The translations under genes and the position numbers were made by a program. A DNA stretch of 64,000 bases from Aquidulcibacter paucihalophilus (GTDB lineage: Bacteria > Pseudomonadota > Alphaproteobacteria > Caulobacterales > Aquidulcibacteraceae): NCBI RefSeq assembly GCF_002105465.1, contig NZ_NCSQ01000072.1:281-64280 (forward strand). Reading direction: 5' to 3'. Position 1 is the stretch's first letter. Each line of letters starts with the position of its first letter. This document shows, piece after piece, positions 8,406 to 18,252 of this stretch. The notes beneath the pieces are model-generated. The model searched no databases. It had not been told where the DNA came from and was given only the letters and a program-made list of their open reading frames with translations.

Positions 8406-10232
8406 ATGAGCGATAAGCACGCATCCGCCGAGAAGATGGAAGCTGTTGAATTGGTGGCCGTTTACGCCCCGATGGCGCGTGCTTATGCCCTGATTTTAGG
8501 CCTTTATTACGTCCTGCTCACTGCGGGTCATCTCTTGGTTTTAAAGGGCACATTGGCTGTCGTGATGGCCTGCCTAGCTGCGACCAGCGGTGCCGTTATC
8601 CTAACTTTGCGCTTTACCCTCTTGAGTCAGGTAACGCGGCTGGCACAAATTGGCATTGCCGTATTTGTGGTCAATCTACTTGCCATCACCAATGTGGTTA
8701 CTCACGCAAGCTATGCTGGCGATGAAATTCAATATGTCTATTTGCTGATGCTGGCCTTTGGCAGCGCGATTCTGGGCCCCACCATGAGGGTCGTGGCGGC
8801 CAGTCTGGCTTTGGTTGCCCTAGGTGCAGGCTTCCTAACCCTCACCGGCTCAGAAGCCATGATCGTGAACAAGGTTTTCACCGGCGTGACGGCCGTGGTG
8901 GGCAGTTTTGCGGCCTCGATCTTCCTTCATCGTACGGTCCGCAGCCAAGTTGATTTCCGCGTTCAGTCACAAGATTTGCTCGAAATCGTCGAGCGTGAGC
9001 GGTTGCGCGCTCAAACCTTGGCGGATGAAGCCGATTTCGCCAATCGGGCCAAGACCGACTTTTTGGCCAATATGAGCCATGAGTTGCGCACGCCGCTGAA
9101 TGGCGTGGTTGGTATCGCCAATACCTTAGCCACCACCAAACTTGATCCCCATCAAAAAGAAATGGTGGACCTGATTGATGCGTCTGGCCGCACCTTGGCG
9201 CGTCTTTTGTCCGATATCCTCGACTTTTCCAAGATTGAAGCCGGCAAGGTTGAGATTGAACGCGCGCCCTTTGATTTACGCGCCGAACTTGATGCCTCTG
9301 CCCTCCTCCTGCAAACCCAAGCCGCAGACAAAAAGCTGCAGTTTGATGTCACTTATGGCGAGCATGCCAACGGATGGTTTTATGGCGATGCGACGCGGAT
9401 CAAGCAGATCGTCGCCAATCTGGTATCCAATGCCGTGAAATTCACCGATCAAGGTGAAGTCCATGTCTTTATCAATTGGTCAGAAGCTTCAGAAATCCTT
9501 GAAATCAAGGTTGTTGATACGGGCATCGGCTTTGACAAGGAAACTGGACGGCGTCTGTTCCAGCGCTTCATCCAAGCCGATACGTCCATTACCCGGCGCT
9601 TTGGCGGCACGGGCCTTGGACTTGCGATTTGTCGCGGCCTGATTGAGGCCATGGGTGGGGGCATGAATTGGGAATCTGAGCCCGGCGAAGGCTCTACGTT
9701 CATCGTGCGTATTCCGCTGGAGCGCGAAGAGGCCCCAACGGGAGCAGTCTCGCCAGAACCCGCTCACGACATGGCGGGGGTTGATCACGAGGCCCCCTTG
9801 CGGATTTTGGCTGCGGAAGATCACCCCACCAATCAGAAGGTCTTGCGCTTGATCCTCGAGCCTCTGGGCGTTGATCTTACCCTGTGTGACGATGGTATGG
9901 CCGCCTTGAAAGCCTATCAGGCCGGCAGGTTTGATGTGGTCTTGATGGATATGCAAATGCCCGTGATGGACGGCCTCTCGGCAACTCGGGCGATCCGCGA
10001 GCATGAAACGGCCTATCATTTGCCAGCCACCCCCATTGTGATGGTGACCGCCAATGCGATGCGCCAGCACCGCGATCAAGCGATTGAAGCCGGCGCCAAT
10101 AGCCATTTAGCCAAGCCTTTCACGCCCGCATCGCTGATGGAGGCGATTGAGGTGGCACTTGCCGAGGGCCAAGGTCCTGAAGTGCTCGATGCAGCCACGC
10201 CAAAAACGGTCGCAACGGCGCATTTGGCATAA
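8406..10232 (+). CDS. Membrane-bound hybrid sensor histidine kinase
   Basis: Two-component hybrid kinase of 608 residues from the ATG at 8406. Residues about 20-180 hold roughly six membrane segments with short loops and no obvious periplasmic domain, resembling MASE-type sensors. A short coiled linker leads to the HisKA domain with phospho-acceptor His225 (FLANMSHELRTPLNG), an HATPase domain with N box NLVSNAVKF and G boxes DTGIGF and GGTGLGLAI, and a C-terminal receiver with acceptor Asp515 (VLMDMQMPVMDG) and conserved Lys (HLAKPF). An in-frame TTG at 8319 would add 29 residues but falls in the rplI terminator. A 9-codon upstream reading frame (8387-8416) with AAGGAG in front overlaps the start. 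The signal and output are unknown; no cognate regulator is adjacent. Confidence 0.9.
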   Translation: MSDKHASAEKMEAVELVAVYAPMARAYALILGLYYVLLTAGHLLVLKGTLAVVMACLAATSGAVILTLRFTLLSQVTRLAQIGIAVFVVNLLAITNVVTHASYAGDEIQYVYLLMLAFGSAILGPTMRVVAASLALVALGAGFLTLTGSEAMIVNKVFTGVTAVVGSFAASIFLHRTVRSQVDFRVQSQDLLEIVERERLRAQTLADEADFANRAKTDFLANMSHELRTPLNGVVGIANTLATTKLDPHQKEMVDLIDASGRTLARLLSDILDFSKIEAGKVEIERAPFDLRAELDASALLLQTQAADKKLQFDVTYGEHANGWFYGDATRIKQIVANLVSNAVKFTDQGEVHVFINWSEASEILEIKVVDTGIGFDKETGRRLFQRFIQADTSITRRFGGTGLGLAICRGLIEAMGGGMNWESEPGEGSTFIVRIPLEREEAPTGAVSPEPAHDMAGVDHEAPLRILAAEDHPTNQKVLRLILEPLGVDLTLCDDGMAALKAYQAGRFDVVLMDMQMPVMDGLSATRAIREHETAYHLPATPIVMVTANAMRQHRDQAIEAGANSHLAKPFTPASLMEAIEVALAEGQGPEVLDAATPKTVATAHLA

Positions 10233-10322
10233 GTATCCACAGGTGAAAAATTGCTGGGGATGTTCTAGCCTCGTTCTGCGTCGCACAGGTGATTCGCCGC
10301 GCGACACCTGAAAGAGTGCGAC

Positions 10323-11813
10323 ATGGCTGATGGAAACCTTACCCCGCTCGATCCCGCCCGTGTGCTGCGCACGGCCCCGCATAATTTAGACGCAGAACAA
10401 GCCTTGATTGGGGCTATTCTGGTGGACAACCAAGTCACCAGTCGAATTGGGGACATGCTGAAGCCGTCGCATTTCTATGACCCCGTGCATGGCCGGATCT
10501 ATGACACCATCACCCGCATGATCCAAAAGGGCTCGCTGGCCGATGGCATCACCTTGCACGCCAAGTTTAGCCAAGACGGGGCCTTAAAGGATATTGGCGG
10601 CGCCGCCTATTTGGCGACCCTTGTGGATGCCGCGGCAGACCCTGCAGCGGCGGCTGATTATGGCAAGCTGATCTTTGACTTGGCGGTACGGCGCGATCTG
10701 ATCCGCATTGGTTCTGAGATGATGGCGGATGCTACTGACCATGAAGATGGGATGGAGGGTGGTGCCCGCCTGATCGAGATTGCCGAAAAGAAGCTTTATA
10801 CGCTGGCTGAAACCGGACAACTCAATCAGGGCTTCAAGAGTTTTGCGGCCTCTTTGGCTGCAACCATCGATATCACAGCGGCGGCCTTTAAGCGCGATGG
10901 TCAGTTGATCGGGGTGCCGACAGGCCTGAATGAAATCGATCGGATGTTGGGGGGCTTGCATAAGTCGGACTTGCTGATCCTTGCTGGCCGTCCATCGATG
11001 GGTAAAACCGCACTGGCTACCAATATCGCGTTTAATGCGGCCAAGCGCTATAAGCGCGAAGCGCGCCCTGACGGGTCGTTCCAAACCATTGATGGTGGCG
11101 TGGTTGCCTTTTATTCGCTGGAAATGTCGGCCGAACAGCTAACCATGCGTCTGCTTGCCGACTATACCGGCATTGGGTCAGACCGTATGCGGCGCGGCGA
11201 TCTTGATAAAGACGAATATGCCAAGCTGCGCGAGGCGGCCATCGATCTGCAAAGCCTGCCGCTCTATATTGATGATACAGGGGGCTTGTCCATTTCAGCA
11301 CTGGCAGCCCGGGCCCGACGCCTGCAGCGCCAGCATGGCCTTGATCTGATCGTGGTCGACTATCTGCAACTGGTGACCACCAGCGGTTCTAAGCGCTCGG
11401 ACAATCGGGTGCAGGAAGTCAGTGAAATCACCCAAGGCCTCAAAGCCCTCGCCAAAGAGCTGCAAGTGCCGATCATCGCGTTGTCCCAGCTCTCACGCCA
11501 AGTGGAAAATCGGGAAGACAAGCGGCCACAATTGGCCGACTTGCGGGAATCAGGCTCGATCGAACAAGACGCGGACGTGGTGATGTTCGTCTATCGCCAT
11601 GCCTATTATCTCGAACGCCAAGAACCTAAGCCCGGCACGACAGAGCATTTCCAATGGCAAGAAGAAGTCAGCGAGATGCGCAATATCGCCGAGGTCATTA
11701 TCGGCAAACAGCGCCACGGCCCGATTGGCAAAGTCCGCGTTGGCTTCCAAGCAGAGCTGACCAAATTTACCAACCTGGAGTCCAGCGGACGGTATGAGAG
11801 CTTGGATGACTGA
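10323..11813 (+). CDS. dnaB: Replicative DNA helicase DnaB
   Basis: Hexameric helicase that unwinds DNA at the replication fork. The 496-residue product has the N-terminal DnaG-interacting domain starting at PHNLDAEQALIGAIL (about residues 19-33), a linker, and the RecA-like C-terminal domain with Walker A GRPSMGKTA near residue 221, Walker B LIVVDYLQL near residue 342 and the ALSQLSRQVENR motif. A short insert (KRYKREARPDGSFQ) follows the Walker A helix, common in Alphaproteobacteria. No intein is present. It ends overlapping the start of alr. Confidence 0.98.
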   Translation: MADGNLTPLDPARVLRTAPHNLDAEQALIGAILVDNQVTSRIGDMLKPSHFYDPVHGRIYDTITRMIQKGSLADGITLHAKFSQDGALKDIGGAAYLATLVDAAADPAAAADYGKLIFDLAVRRDLIRIGSEMMADATDHEDGMEGGARLIEIAEKKLYTLAETGQLNQGFKSFAASLAATIDITAAAFKRDGQLIGVPTGLNEIDRMLGGLHKSDLLILAGRPSMGKTALATNIAFNAAKRYKREARPDGSFQTIDGGVVAFYSLEMSAEQLTMRLLADYTGIGSDRMRRGDLDKDEYAKLREAAIDLQSLPLYIDDTGGLSISALAARARRLQRQHGLDLIVVDYLQLVTTSGSKRSDNRVQEVSEITQGLKALAKELQVPIIALSQLSRQVENREDKRPQLADLRESGSIEQDADVVMFVYRHAYYLERQEPKPGTTEHFQWQEEVSEMRNIAEVIIGKQRHGPIGKVRVGFQAELTKFTNLESSGRYESLDD

Positions 11814-12894
11814 TCCAGTCACTGCATTTCCACGCCAAAGCCACTTGCGGATTGATTTGGGGGCTCTGGCCCGCAATTGGGCCTTTTTTGCCGAACACGC
11901 ACAGGGGGCTGAATGTGCGGCAGTGGTGAAAGCCAATGGCTATGGCTTGGGGCTGGCTGAAGTGGCGCAAAGTCTTGCCGATGCGGGGTGTAAAACTTTT
12001 TTCGTTGCCCACGCCTATGAGGGTGAAAGAGCCCGCCAAGCTTTGGGGCCAGATCCAGTCATCTATGTGCTTAATGGCGTGATGTCCGATGAAGTTACCG
12101 CCTTTCTGGCAACCGATTTGCGGCCGGTCCTCAATGATGTGGGTCAAGTGGAGCTGTGGGCTCAGGCCGGCCTCGGACAGCCTGCGGCCCTGCATATTGA
12201 CACGGGCATGAACCGCTTGGGCCTCAGCGAGGAAGATTTAGATCGGGTGGAAGAGACCGTTTTCACGCTGAACCTCTCTCTCATCATGAGCCATTTGGCC
12301 TGTGCGTCTGACCCGCAACATCCCAAAAATGGCATGCAGCGGGAAGCTTTTGTCTCCCTTGCAGCCCGTCTCCCCCCTGCCCCTTTGTCGCTGGCGGCCT
12401 CGGCCGGCATCTTGTTGGACGGTGACTATTGCTTTGACTTGGTTCGCCCCGGCATTGGCCTTTATGGCGGCGGCCCGTTTGACCAAGACCCTGTGCCGCT
12501 AGAGCCTGTCGCCACGCTGGAAGCGCCCATCATCCAGTTACGCAGTGTGGGGCCGGGCGATACGATTGGCTATGGCGCAACCTGGCAAGCAGACCGTCGG
12601 CGCATGATTGCGACTGTCGCGCTGGGCTATGCGGACGGGTTCTTGCGCGCTGGGTCTAATCGGGGCTTTGCGATTTTGGGTGGAGCGGTGTGCCCCATTG
12701 TCGGACGGGTCTCGATGGACTTGATCACTTTGGATGTATCCGGTGCCGGAAGTGCGGCCAAGATCGGGGCAATGGCCCAATTTCTGGGCCGTGCCGCCCC
12801 TTTAGATGCCCAAGCCCAAGCCCTCGACACCATCCCCTATGAAATTCTGACCCGATTGGGAGATCGTTTTGAGCGCTCCTATCTGGAAGGCTGA
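11806..12894 (+). CDS. alr: Alanine racemase
   Basis: PLP-dependent racemase making D-alanine for peptidoglycan. The PLP lysine is in AVVKANGYGLG (residue 42 from this start) and the TIM-barrel and C-terminal beta domain motifs are present: HIDTGMNRLGL, VRPGIGLYGG, IGYGATW with the catalytic Tyr, and GRVSMDLITLDV. I chose ATG 11806 (MTDPVTAFPRQ), which overlaps the dnaB stop by 8 bp; ATG 11794 four codons upstream is also possible. It sits between dnaB and radA, a recurrent order in this class. Confidence 0.95.
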   Translation: MTDPVTAFPRQSHLRIDLGALARNWAFFAEHAQGAECAAVVKANGYGLGLAEVAQSLADAGCKTFFVAHAYEGERARQALGPDPVIYVLNGVMSDEVTAFLATDLRPVLNDVGQVELWAQAGLGQPAALHIDTGMNRLGLSEEDLDRVEETVFTLNLSLIMSHLACASDPQHPKNGMQREAFVSLAARLPPAPLSLAASAGILLDGDYCFDLVRPGIGLYGGGPFDQDPVPLEPVATLEAPIIQLRSVGPGDTIGYGATWQADRRRMIATVALGYADGFLRAGSNRGFAILGGAVCPIVGRVSMDLITLDVSGAGSAAKIGAMAQFLGRAAPLDAQAQALDTIPYEILTRLGDRFERSYLEG

Positions 12895-12900
12895 TTAGGC

Positions 12901-14328
12901 ATGGCCAAATCCCAATCTGTCTTTGTCTGCCAGTCCTGTGGCGCGGTCCATGCCCGTTGGCAGGGCCGCTGCGAAGCCTGCGGGGCTTGGAACACCATTG
13001 TCGAAGAAGCCCGCGAAAGCCCGCAAGCCCTCAGCCCTTCGGCCCGGGCGCGCGGCAAAGGGCCAGGCCTCACGTTTCAAGCGCTAGACGGTGTCGCCCA
13101 AGCCCCTCCGCGGCTTGCAACCGGGATTGAAGAATTCGACCGCGTCTGTGGCGGGGGCTTGGTGGAGGCTTCGGCCATTCTGGTTGGGGGCGACCCCGGC
13201 ATTGGCAAGTCAACCTTGCTGCTACAGGCAGTGGCAAATGCCGCCGCGCGCGGCATCAAATCGGTCTATGTTTCCGGCGAAGAAGCCATCGCGCAAATCC
13301 AGGACCGGGCCCGCCGGATGGGGATTGAGAAAGCCCCTGTGCAATTGGCGGCCGAAACCCGCCTTGAGACCATTTTGGAAGCCCTGAAGCACGAAAAGCC
13401 CCAACTCGCGATTATCGACTCGATCCAAACCGTATGGACCGAAACGCTGACCGCGGCACCCGGCACCGTCGCCCAAGTGCGCGCCTGTGCCCATGAATTG
13501 GTGCGCTATGCCAAAAAGGCCGGCACTGCGATTATCCTTGTTGGCCATGTAACCAAGGATGGCCAGATTGCGGGGCCACGTGTGGTCGAACATCTGGTCG
13601 ATGCAGTCCTGCAGTTTGAGGGCGAACGGGGCCATCATTTCCGGATCTTACGCGGCCTGAAGAACCGCTTTGGTCCGACCGACGAAATTGGTGTGTTTGA
13701 GATGGGCGACGCGGGTCTGCGCGAAGTCACCAATCCGAGCCAGCTCTTTTTGGATAATCGCGGCCATGCCCGCCCCGGCAGCGTGGTTTTTGCTGGGATT
13801 GAAGGCACACGGCCGGTTCTGGTGGAAATCCAAGCCCTCGCCTCACCCACGGCATTTGGCGCACCAAGACGGGCCGTGGTTGGCTGGGATACCACACGCC
13901 TTGCAATGATCCTGGCTGTATTGGAAACACGTTGCGGCTTGGCCTTTGGCGGGCGCGATGTCTATCTGAATGTGGCCGGGGGCCTTAAAATCAGCGAGCC
14001 AGCAGCCGATCTTGCGGTGGCCGCCGCCCTCGTCTCGGCCCTCTTTGACCAAGCTTTGCCGGAAGATTGTGTGGTATTTGGTGAAATTGCGCTTTCAGGC
14101 GATGTGCGCCCTGTTAGCCGCGCCGATGCCCGCCTTAAAGAAGCCGAGAAGTTAGGCTTTACTCAGGCCTTCCTTCCGCGCGCGGCTTCGTCTAACACCA
14201 CGGCAAAGGGTTCAAGCCAAGCCCGCCGACTCGTGGCAGGGCAGACAGGCGTAAAGCATCGTGTGATTGCCACCGCCGGCGATCTTGTGGCGACCATCAC
14301 AGGGCAGGACTATCCCGAGACGCCTTAG
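12901..14328 (+). CDS. radA: DNA repair protein RadA
   Basis: RecA-related branch-migration helicase acting in recombinational repair. The 475-residue protein has the N-terminal four-cysteine zinc finger (FVCQSCG ... GRCEACGAW, residues about 8-29), the ATPase domain with Walker A GGDPGIGKST near residue 97, the diagnostic KNRFGPTDEIG motif near residue 255, and a C-terminal Lon-protease-like domain that lacks the catalytic Ser-Lys pair, as normal for RadA. It begins six bases after alr. Confidence 0.97.
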   Translation: MAKSQSVFVCQSCGAVHARWQGRCEACGAWNTIVEEARESPQALSPSARARGKGPGLTFQALDGVAQAPPRLATGIEEFDRVCGGGLVEASAILVGGDPGIGKSTLLLQAVANAAARGIKSVYVSGEEAIAQIQDRARRMGIEKAPVQLAAETRLETILEALKHEKPQLAIIDSIQTVWTETLTAAPGTVAQVRACAHELVRYAKKAGTAIILVGHVTKDGQIAGPRVVEHLVDAVLQFEGERGHHFRILRGLKNRFGPTDEIGVFEMGDAGLREVTNPSQLFLDNRGHARPGSVVFAGIEGTRPVLVEIQALASPTAFGAPRRAVVGWDTTRLAMILAVLETRCGLAFGGRDVYLNVAGGLKISEPAADLAVAAALVSALFDQALPEDCVVFGEIALSGDVRPVSRADARLKEAEKLGFTQAFLPRAASSNTTAKGSSQARRLVAGQTGVKHRVIATAGDLVATITGQDYPETP

Positions 14329-14348
14329 TCTCTTTTGGAGCAGTGTGT

Positions 14349-15014
14349 ATGAACGGATTTGATATCGTCATTCTTGCGATAGTGGCGATCTCAGCTCTTT
14401 TGGCCTTTGCACGCGGGTTTGTCCGCGAAGCCTTATCAATGGCGGCCATGTTCATTGCCATTCTCGCGGTCCTCTGGGGCTTTCCGGTTTTCCGCGAACC
14501 AATGCGTGGGCTTATTGAGACTGGATGGCTAGCGGATGCGGCAACAGTCGGCGGCATTTTTATCCTGATCTATATTGCCGTGCGCGTGATGACGGGTCGT
14601 ATCCATGAATGGATCCATGATTCAGAGCCATTAGGGATTTTGGATCGAACTGCAGGCCTGCTTTTTGGTGTCGCGCGGGGTTTTGCCCTTGTCGGTGTTG
14701 CCTGTCTGGTCGTGACCTCCATCGCCCCGCCCAGCATGTTGCCGAAATCATTTCAGGAAGCGAAATTCTACCCGATGGTCATGCTAACAGCCGACGCACT
14801 CAAGCACTTGGCACCGCAGGCTGGACAAGCCGCAACCAATATGGCCCGAGGTGCCGCTGCCGCGGGTGAAGACCTAGCTCATTCCCGCAAAGGTGATACA
14901 GCAAATGTGCTGGATTCATCCGTAGACGGCGAGCCCGTAAAGGCTCAAAAGGCCCCCACTTGGACGTTGCGTCCACATAACTCAGTGACCCCTGACCCGG
15001 AGAGCGAAAAATGA
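14349..15014 (+). CDS. cvpA: CvpA family membrane protein
   Basis: Colicin V production protein family; an inner-membrane protein often found before purF and implicated in envelope homeostasis. The 221-residue product has about four hydrophobic segments (first at residues 4-20, from NGFDIVILAIVAI), then a soluble C-terminal tail rich in Ala and charged residues. The ATG at 14349 has TTGGAG about 9 nt upstream; an in-frame GTG two codons earlier is less likely. Its stop overlaps the purF start as ATGA, implying coupled translation. Confidence 0.92.
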   Translation: MNGFDIVILAIVAISALLAFARGFVREALSMAAMFIAILAVLWGFPVFREPMRGLIETGWLADAATVGGIFILIYIAVRVMTGRIHEWIHDSEPLGILDRTAGLLFGVARGFALVGVACLVVTSIAPPSMLPKSFQEAKFYPMVMLTADALKHLAPQAGQAATNMARGAAAAGEDLAHSRKGDTANVLDSSVDGEPVKAQKAPTWTLRPHNSVTPDPESEK

Positions 15015-16528
15015 ACCCTCAGTGCAATGGGCAAGACGCGCAAGCCGGTGCATCCGGCGTCACGGGTGACATTGAAGTTTGGCTGGACCCATATGAAGAT
15101 CGGCTGCGCGAAGAGTGCGGCGTCTTTGGGATTGCCCATAATGCCGAAGCGGCTGTTCTGACCGCTCTCGGCTTGCATGCCCTACAGCACCGGGGTCAGG
15201 AAGGCTGCGGCATTGTTACCTTTGATGGGGCGCTCTTCCATAACGAGCGTCACATGGGCCTTGTCGGCGACCACTTTACCGGCAATGATTTGATGAAGCG
15301 CCTGCCTGGCCAAAATGCCATTGGCCATGTGCGCTATGCCACCCAGGGCGGGACGATCCTGCGCAATATCCAGCCCCTATTTGCCGACCTTTCCGGTGGT
15401 GGCATTGGCGTCGCCCACAATGGTAATCTGACCAATGCCCGCAAATTGCGCGAGCAATTGGTTGAAAATGGCGCGATTTTCCAATCGACCTCTGACACCG
15501 AAGTTATCTTGCAACTGATTGCTCGCTCGCGCGCGCCGCGCATGATTGAGCGCTTTGTCGATGCCCTCCATCAGATCGAAGGGGCCTATGCCTTGGTGGC
15601 TTTGACCAATAAGAAGCTGATTGGCGCGCGTGACCCCTTGGGTATTCGCCCACTGGTTTTGGGTGACCTTAACGGCTCACCCGTCCTCGCATCTGAGACC
15701 TGTGCTTTGGATATGATTGGCGCGACTTTTGTGCGCGAGATCGAGAATGGCGAAGTCGTGGTCTGTTCTGAAAAGGGTGTGGAAAGCATCAAGCCATTTG
15801 GCCAACGGGCACAGCGTCCTTGCGTGTTTGAATTCGTTTATTTCTCGCGTCCGGACTCGGTTGTCGACGGCAAGTCCGTCTATGATGTGCGCAAGCGCAT
15901 GGGCATGCGCTTGGCACAAGAGACCAAGATTGAGGCCGACGTCGTCGTACCTGTCCCAGATTCTGGTGTGCCGGCCGCTTTGGGTTATTCAGAAGCCTCT
16001 GGCATACCCTATGAATTGGGGATTATCCGCAATCATTATGTTGGCCGTACTTTTATTGAGCCGACCCAACAAATCCGCACCCTCGGCGTGCGCCGCAAGC
16101 ATTCGGCTAATCGTGGTGTCTTAGAAGGCAAGCGCGTCGTGCTGGTGGATGATTCCATCGTACGGGGCACCACCTCACGCAAGATCGTCCAAATGGTGCG
16201 CGATGCAGGGGCAAAAGAAGTGCATTTGCGCTCGGCCTCCCCCGCCATTCAATGGCCAGACTTCTATGGCATCGACATGCCCGACCGCGACCAATTGATT
16301 GCTGGCCACAAGAGCGTGGCAGAAATGGCTGAGATTTTGGGGGTGGATTCCTTGGGTTTCCTCTCCGTTGATGGTCTTTATTGGGCCTTGGGAGAAGCGA
16401 CCCGCAACCCCCATGCGCCGCGCTATTCCGATCATTGCTTCACTGGCGATTATCCAACCCGATTAGTCGATTTCGACCGCTCCCAATCGGATAAAGATCA
16501 CCAATTGTCCTTCTTAGTCGAAGCCTAA
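15011..16528 (+). CDS. purF: Amidophosphoribosyltransferase
   Basis: First committed step of purine synthesis: PRPP plus glutamine to phosphoribosylamine. The 505-residue precursor has a 35-residue leader before Cys36 (REECGVFGI), which becomes the N-terminal nucleophile after processing. The glutaminase domain shows LQHRGQEGCG and VRYATQG; the PRTase domain has the PRPP loop VLVDDSIVRGTTS. The propeptide is longer than the 11 residues of the Bacillus enzyme. Coupled to cvpA by an ATGA overlap. Confidence 0.97.
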   Translation: MNPQCNGQDAQAGASGVTGDIEVWLDPYEDRLREECGVFGIAHNAEAAVLTALGLHALQHRGQEGCGIVTFDGALFHNERHMGLVGDHFTGNDLMKRLPGQNAIGHVRYATQGGTILRNIQPLFADLSGGGIGVAHNGNLTNARKLREQLVENGAIFQSTSDTEVILQLIARSRAPRMIERFVDALHQIEGAYALVALTNKKLIGARDPLGIRPLVLGDLNGSPVLASETCALDMIGATFVREIENGEVVVCSEKGVESIKPFGQRAQRPCVFEFVYFSRPDSVVDGKSVYDVRKRMGMRLAQETKIEADVVVPVPDSGVPAALGYSEASGIPYELGIIRNHYVGRTFIEPTQQIRTLGVRRKHSANRGVLEGKRVVLVDDSIVRGTTSRKIVQMVRDAGAKEVHLRSASPAIQWPDFYGIDMPDRDQLIAGHKSVAEMAEILGVDSLGFLSVDGLYWALGEATRNPHAPRYSDHCFTGDYPTRLVDFDRSQSDKDHQLSFLVEA

Positions 16529-16552
16529 GACTCCCACATAGCGAGAATAGTC

Positions 16553-17302
16553 ATGACCGATACGAAAGTCGTCCTAGTAACCGGGGCAAGCCGGGGCATA
16601 GGCCGTGCTGCAGCCCTCGCCTGCGCCCGCGCAGGGATGCAAGTTATCGCCACGGGCCGTGCACAAAAGGCCTTAGAAGATTTGGATGACGACATTCGCA
16701 AGGCTGGCGGCTTGCCTGCCACCATCGTGCCGATGGATTTGACCGATTTTGACGCGATTGATCGCTTGGGCGGGGCCTTGTTCCAACGCTATGGTCGCTT
16801 GGACGGGATGATCCATGCGGCTGCCCATTTGGGGGAGTTGACGCCCGTCGCCCACGCCACTCCGCGTATGGGTGAGCAGATGATTGCTATCAATCTGACC
16901 GCAAGTTGGCGTTTGATCCGCTCGATGGAGCCCTTGTTGATCCAAGCCCCTGCAGCGCGCGTGATCTTCTTCACCTCAGGCGTCGCCCATCATCCGCGCG
17001 CCCATTGGGGCCTCTATGCGGCCACAAAAGCTGGCGTGGAAGCGCTGGCTAAATGCTGGGCCGATGAGATCGAGTTCAAGAAAGTTGTGGTCACAGTGCT
17101 CAATCCGGGTGGTGTGGCAACCATGATGCGCAAAAATGCTTTCCCTGGCGAGGATCAGGCCACCCTGCCCCAGCCCGAACATCTTTCCAGCATGATCTTG
17201 GAATTGATGAGCGAAAGCCATACCCAGACCGGGACGACGGTGCATTTCCGCGAGACAGAGCATTTCAAAGCTTGGCAGGCGGCCCACCCACAAAAGGACT
17301 AG
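16553..17302 (+). CDS. SDR family NAD(P)-dependent oxidoreductase
   Basis: Classical short-chain dehydrogenase of 249 residues. The cofactor motif TGASRGIG is at residues 10-17, with NAG replaced by HAA in the IHAAAHLGEL segment, and the active site Tyr155-Lys159 (YAATKAG) preceded by a Ser in FFTSGVAH. The same SDR commonly follows purF in Alphaproteobacteria, but its substrate is not known to me. It is 24 bp downstream of purF and ends tail-to-tail with the glycosyltransferase. Confidence 0.88.
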   Translation: MTDTKVVLVTGASRGIGRAAALACARAGMQVIATGRAQKALEDLDDDIRKAGGLPATIVPMDLTDFDAIDRLGGALFQRYGRLDGMIHAAAHLGELTPVAHATPRMGEQMIAINLTASWRLIRSMEPLLIQAPAARVIFFTSGVAHHPRAHWGLYAATKAGVEALAKCWADEIEFKKVVVTVLNPGGVATMMRKNAFPGEDQATLPQPEHLSSMILELMSESHTQTGTTVHFRETEHFKAWQAAHPQKD

Positions 17303-17304
17303 GC

Positions 17305-18171
17305 CTAGCGGGGGCTGGGCTGGCCCAACATCCCCCGCCATGTTCCCGCCCAAGTCCCGCCATAGCGGGCGCGCCGCTTGGCATTAAGGGTCACAAGCGC
17401 GACCAGATATTTCACTCCATTGACCAAAAGGATTGTGGCGGGGCGATAGGCTAGGCCATATTTGCGCGAAATATAGGCCCGTGACCAAGCTTGGCAGGCG
17501 CGCATCAAAAAGGCGGTTTTCAAATTGGGCGTGCTGGACTTGCCACGCAAATGTATAACCACGGCTTCATGCACATAAAGGATCGGATAGCCCTGATCGA
17601 CAACGCGGCGGCACAAATCATCATCTTCAAAAAATAGGAAAATATTGGGGTCAAAGCCGCCAAGGGTGTGAAACAATTCACGCCGGATCAGCATGCAGGC
17701 CCCAGACAACGCCGGCACACACGCATCGCCGCTGGGCACGATCTTGCCGCTGTGCTTGCTTTTCAGATACGTCGAGAGAATGGAACGCGGCTGGAAAAAG
17801 TAAGAGCCGTCTTCTTCATAAATTCGCGGGCCAAAAAGGCCTGCATGCGGATAAGTTTCAACAGCTTCTAAGAAGCGCTCAATCGCGTGATCTTGCACCA
17901 TGGCATCTGGATTGATGAAGAGAAGCCAGTCGGTGGTTGCCGCCTCTGCCCCGCGATTATTCGCAACGCCAAAGCCCAAATTGGTTTCGCTTGCAAGGAC
18001 GGTTGCCCCCTTGTCACGCGCGATTGTGCGGGTTTGGTCGCGGCTCGCATTATCGACAACTAAAGTGGCCACACCTTGCGCCTCTAGGGCCTCCACGCAC
18101 GGGCCGATGACGGCCTGGCTATTATAGGTCACGATAATGGCCGTGATGCTGGCTGGACTCATAGCGCGCAT
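17305..18171 (-). CDS. Family 2 glycosyltransferase
   Basis: GT-A fold glycosyltransferase of the rhamnosyltransferase-like (WbbL) group, probably acting in surface polysaccharide synthesis. Motifs are IIVTYNSQ near the start, VVDNASRD, the LLFINPDAM donor-metal region, and LFFEDDDLCRRV for the acceptor side. From ATG 18171 it has 288 residues; ATG 18162 (MSPASITAII) is equally plausible and neither has a clear ribosome site. The last residues are basic. Its stop codon and that of the convergent SDR lie in one 10-bp palindrome (CTAGGCCTAG). No other polysaccharide genes are adjacent, so its acceptor is unknown. Confidence 0.87.
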   Translation of the reverse strand: MRAMSPASITAIIVTYNSQAVIGPCVEALEAQGVATLVVDNASRDQTRTIARDKGATVLASETNLGFGVANNRGAEAATTDWLLFINPDAMVQDHAIERFLEAVETYPHAGLFGPRIYEEDGSYFFQPRSILSTYLKSKHSGKIVPSGDACVPALSGACMLIRRELFHTLGGFDPNIFLFFEDDDLCRRVVDQGYPILYVHEAVVIHLRGKSSTPNLKTAFLMRACQAWSRAYISRKYGLAYRPATILLVNGVKYLVALVTLNAKRRARYGGTWAGTWRGMLGQPSPR

Positions 18172-18252
18172 AGTTTCGATGGAGGCAAGGCCATGGTGCA
18201 AATCCCGTTTCCGAGACCCAATTAGAGCTTGATTTCAGCCTGAATTAAAGGA

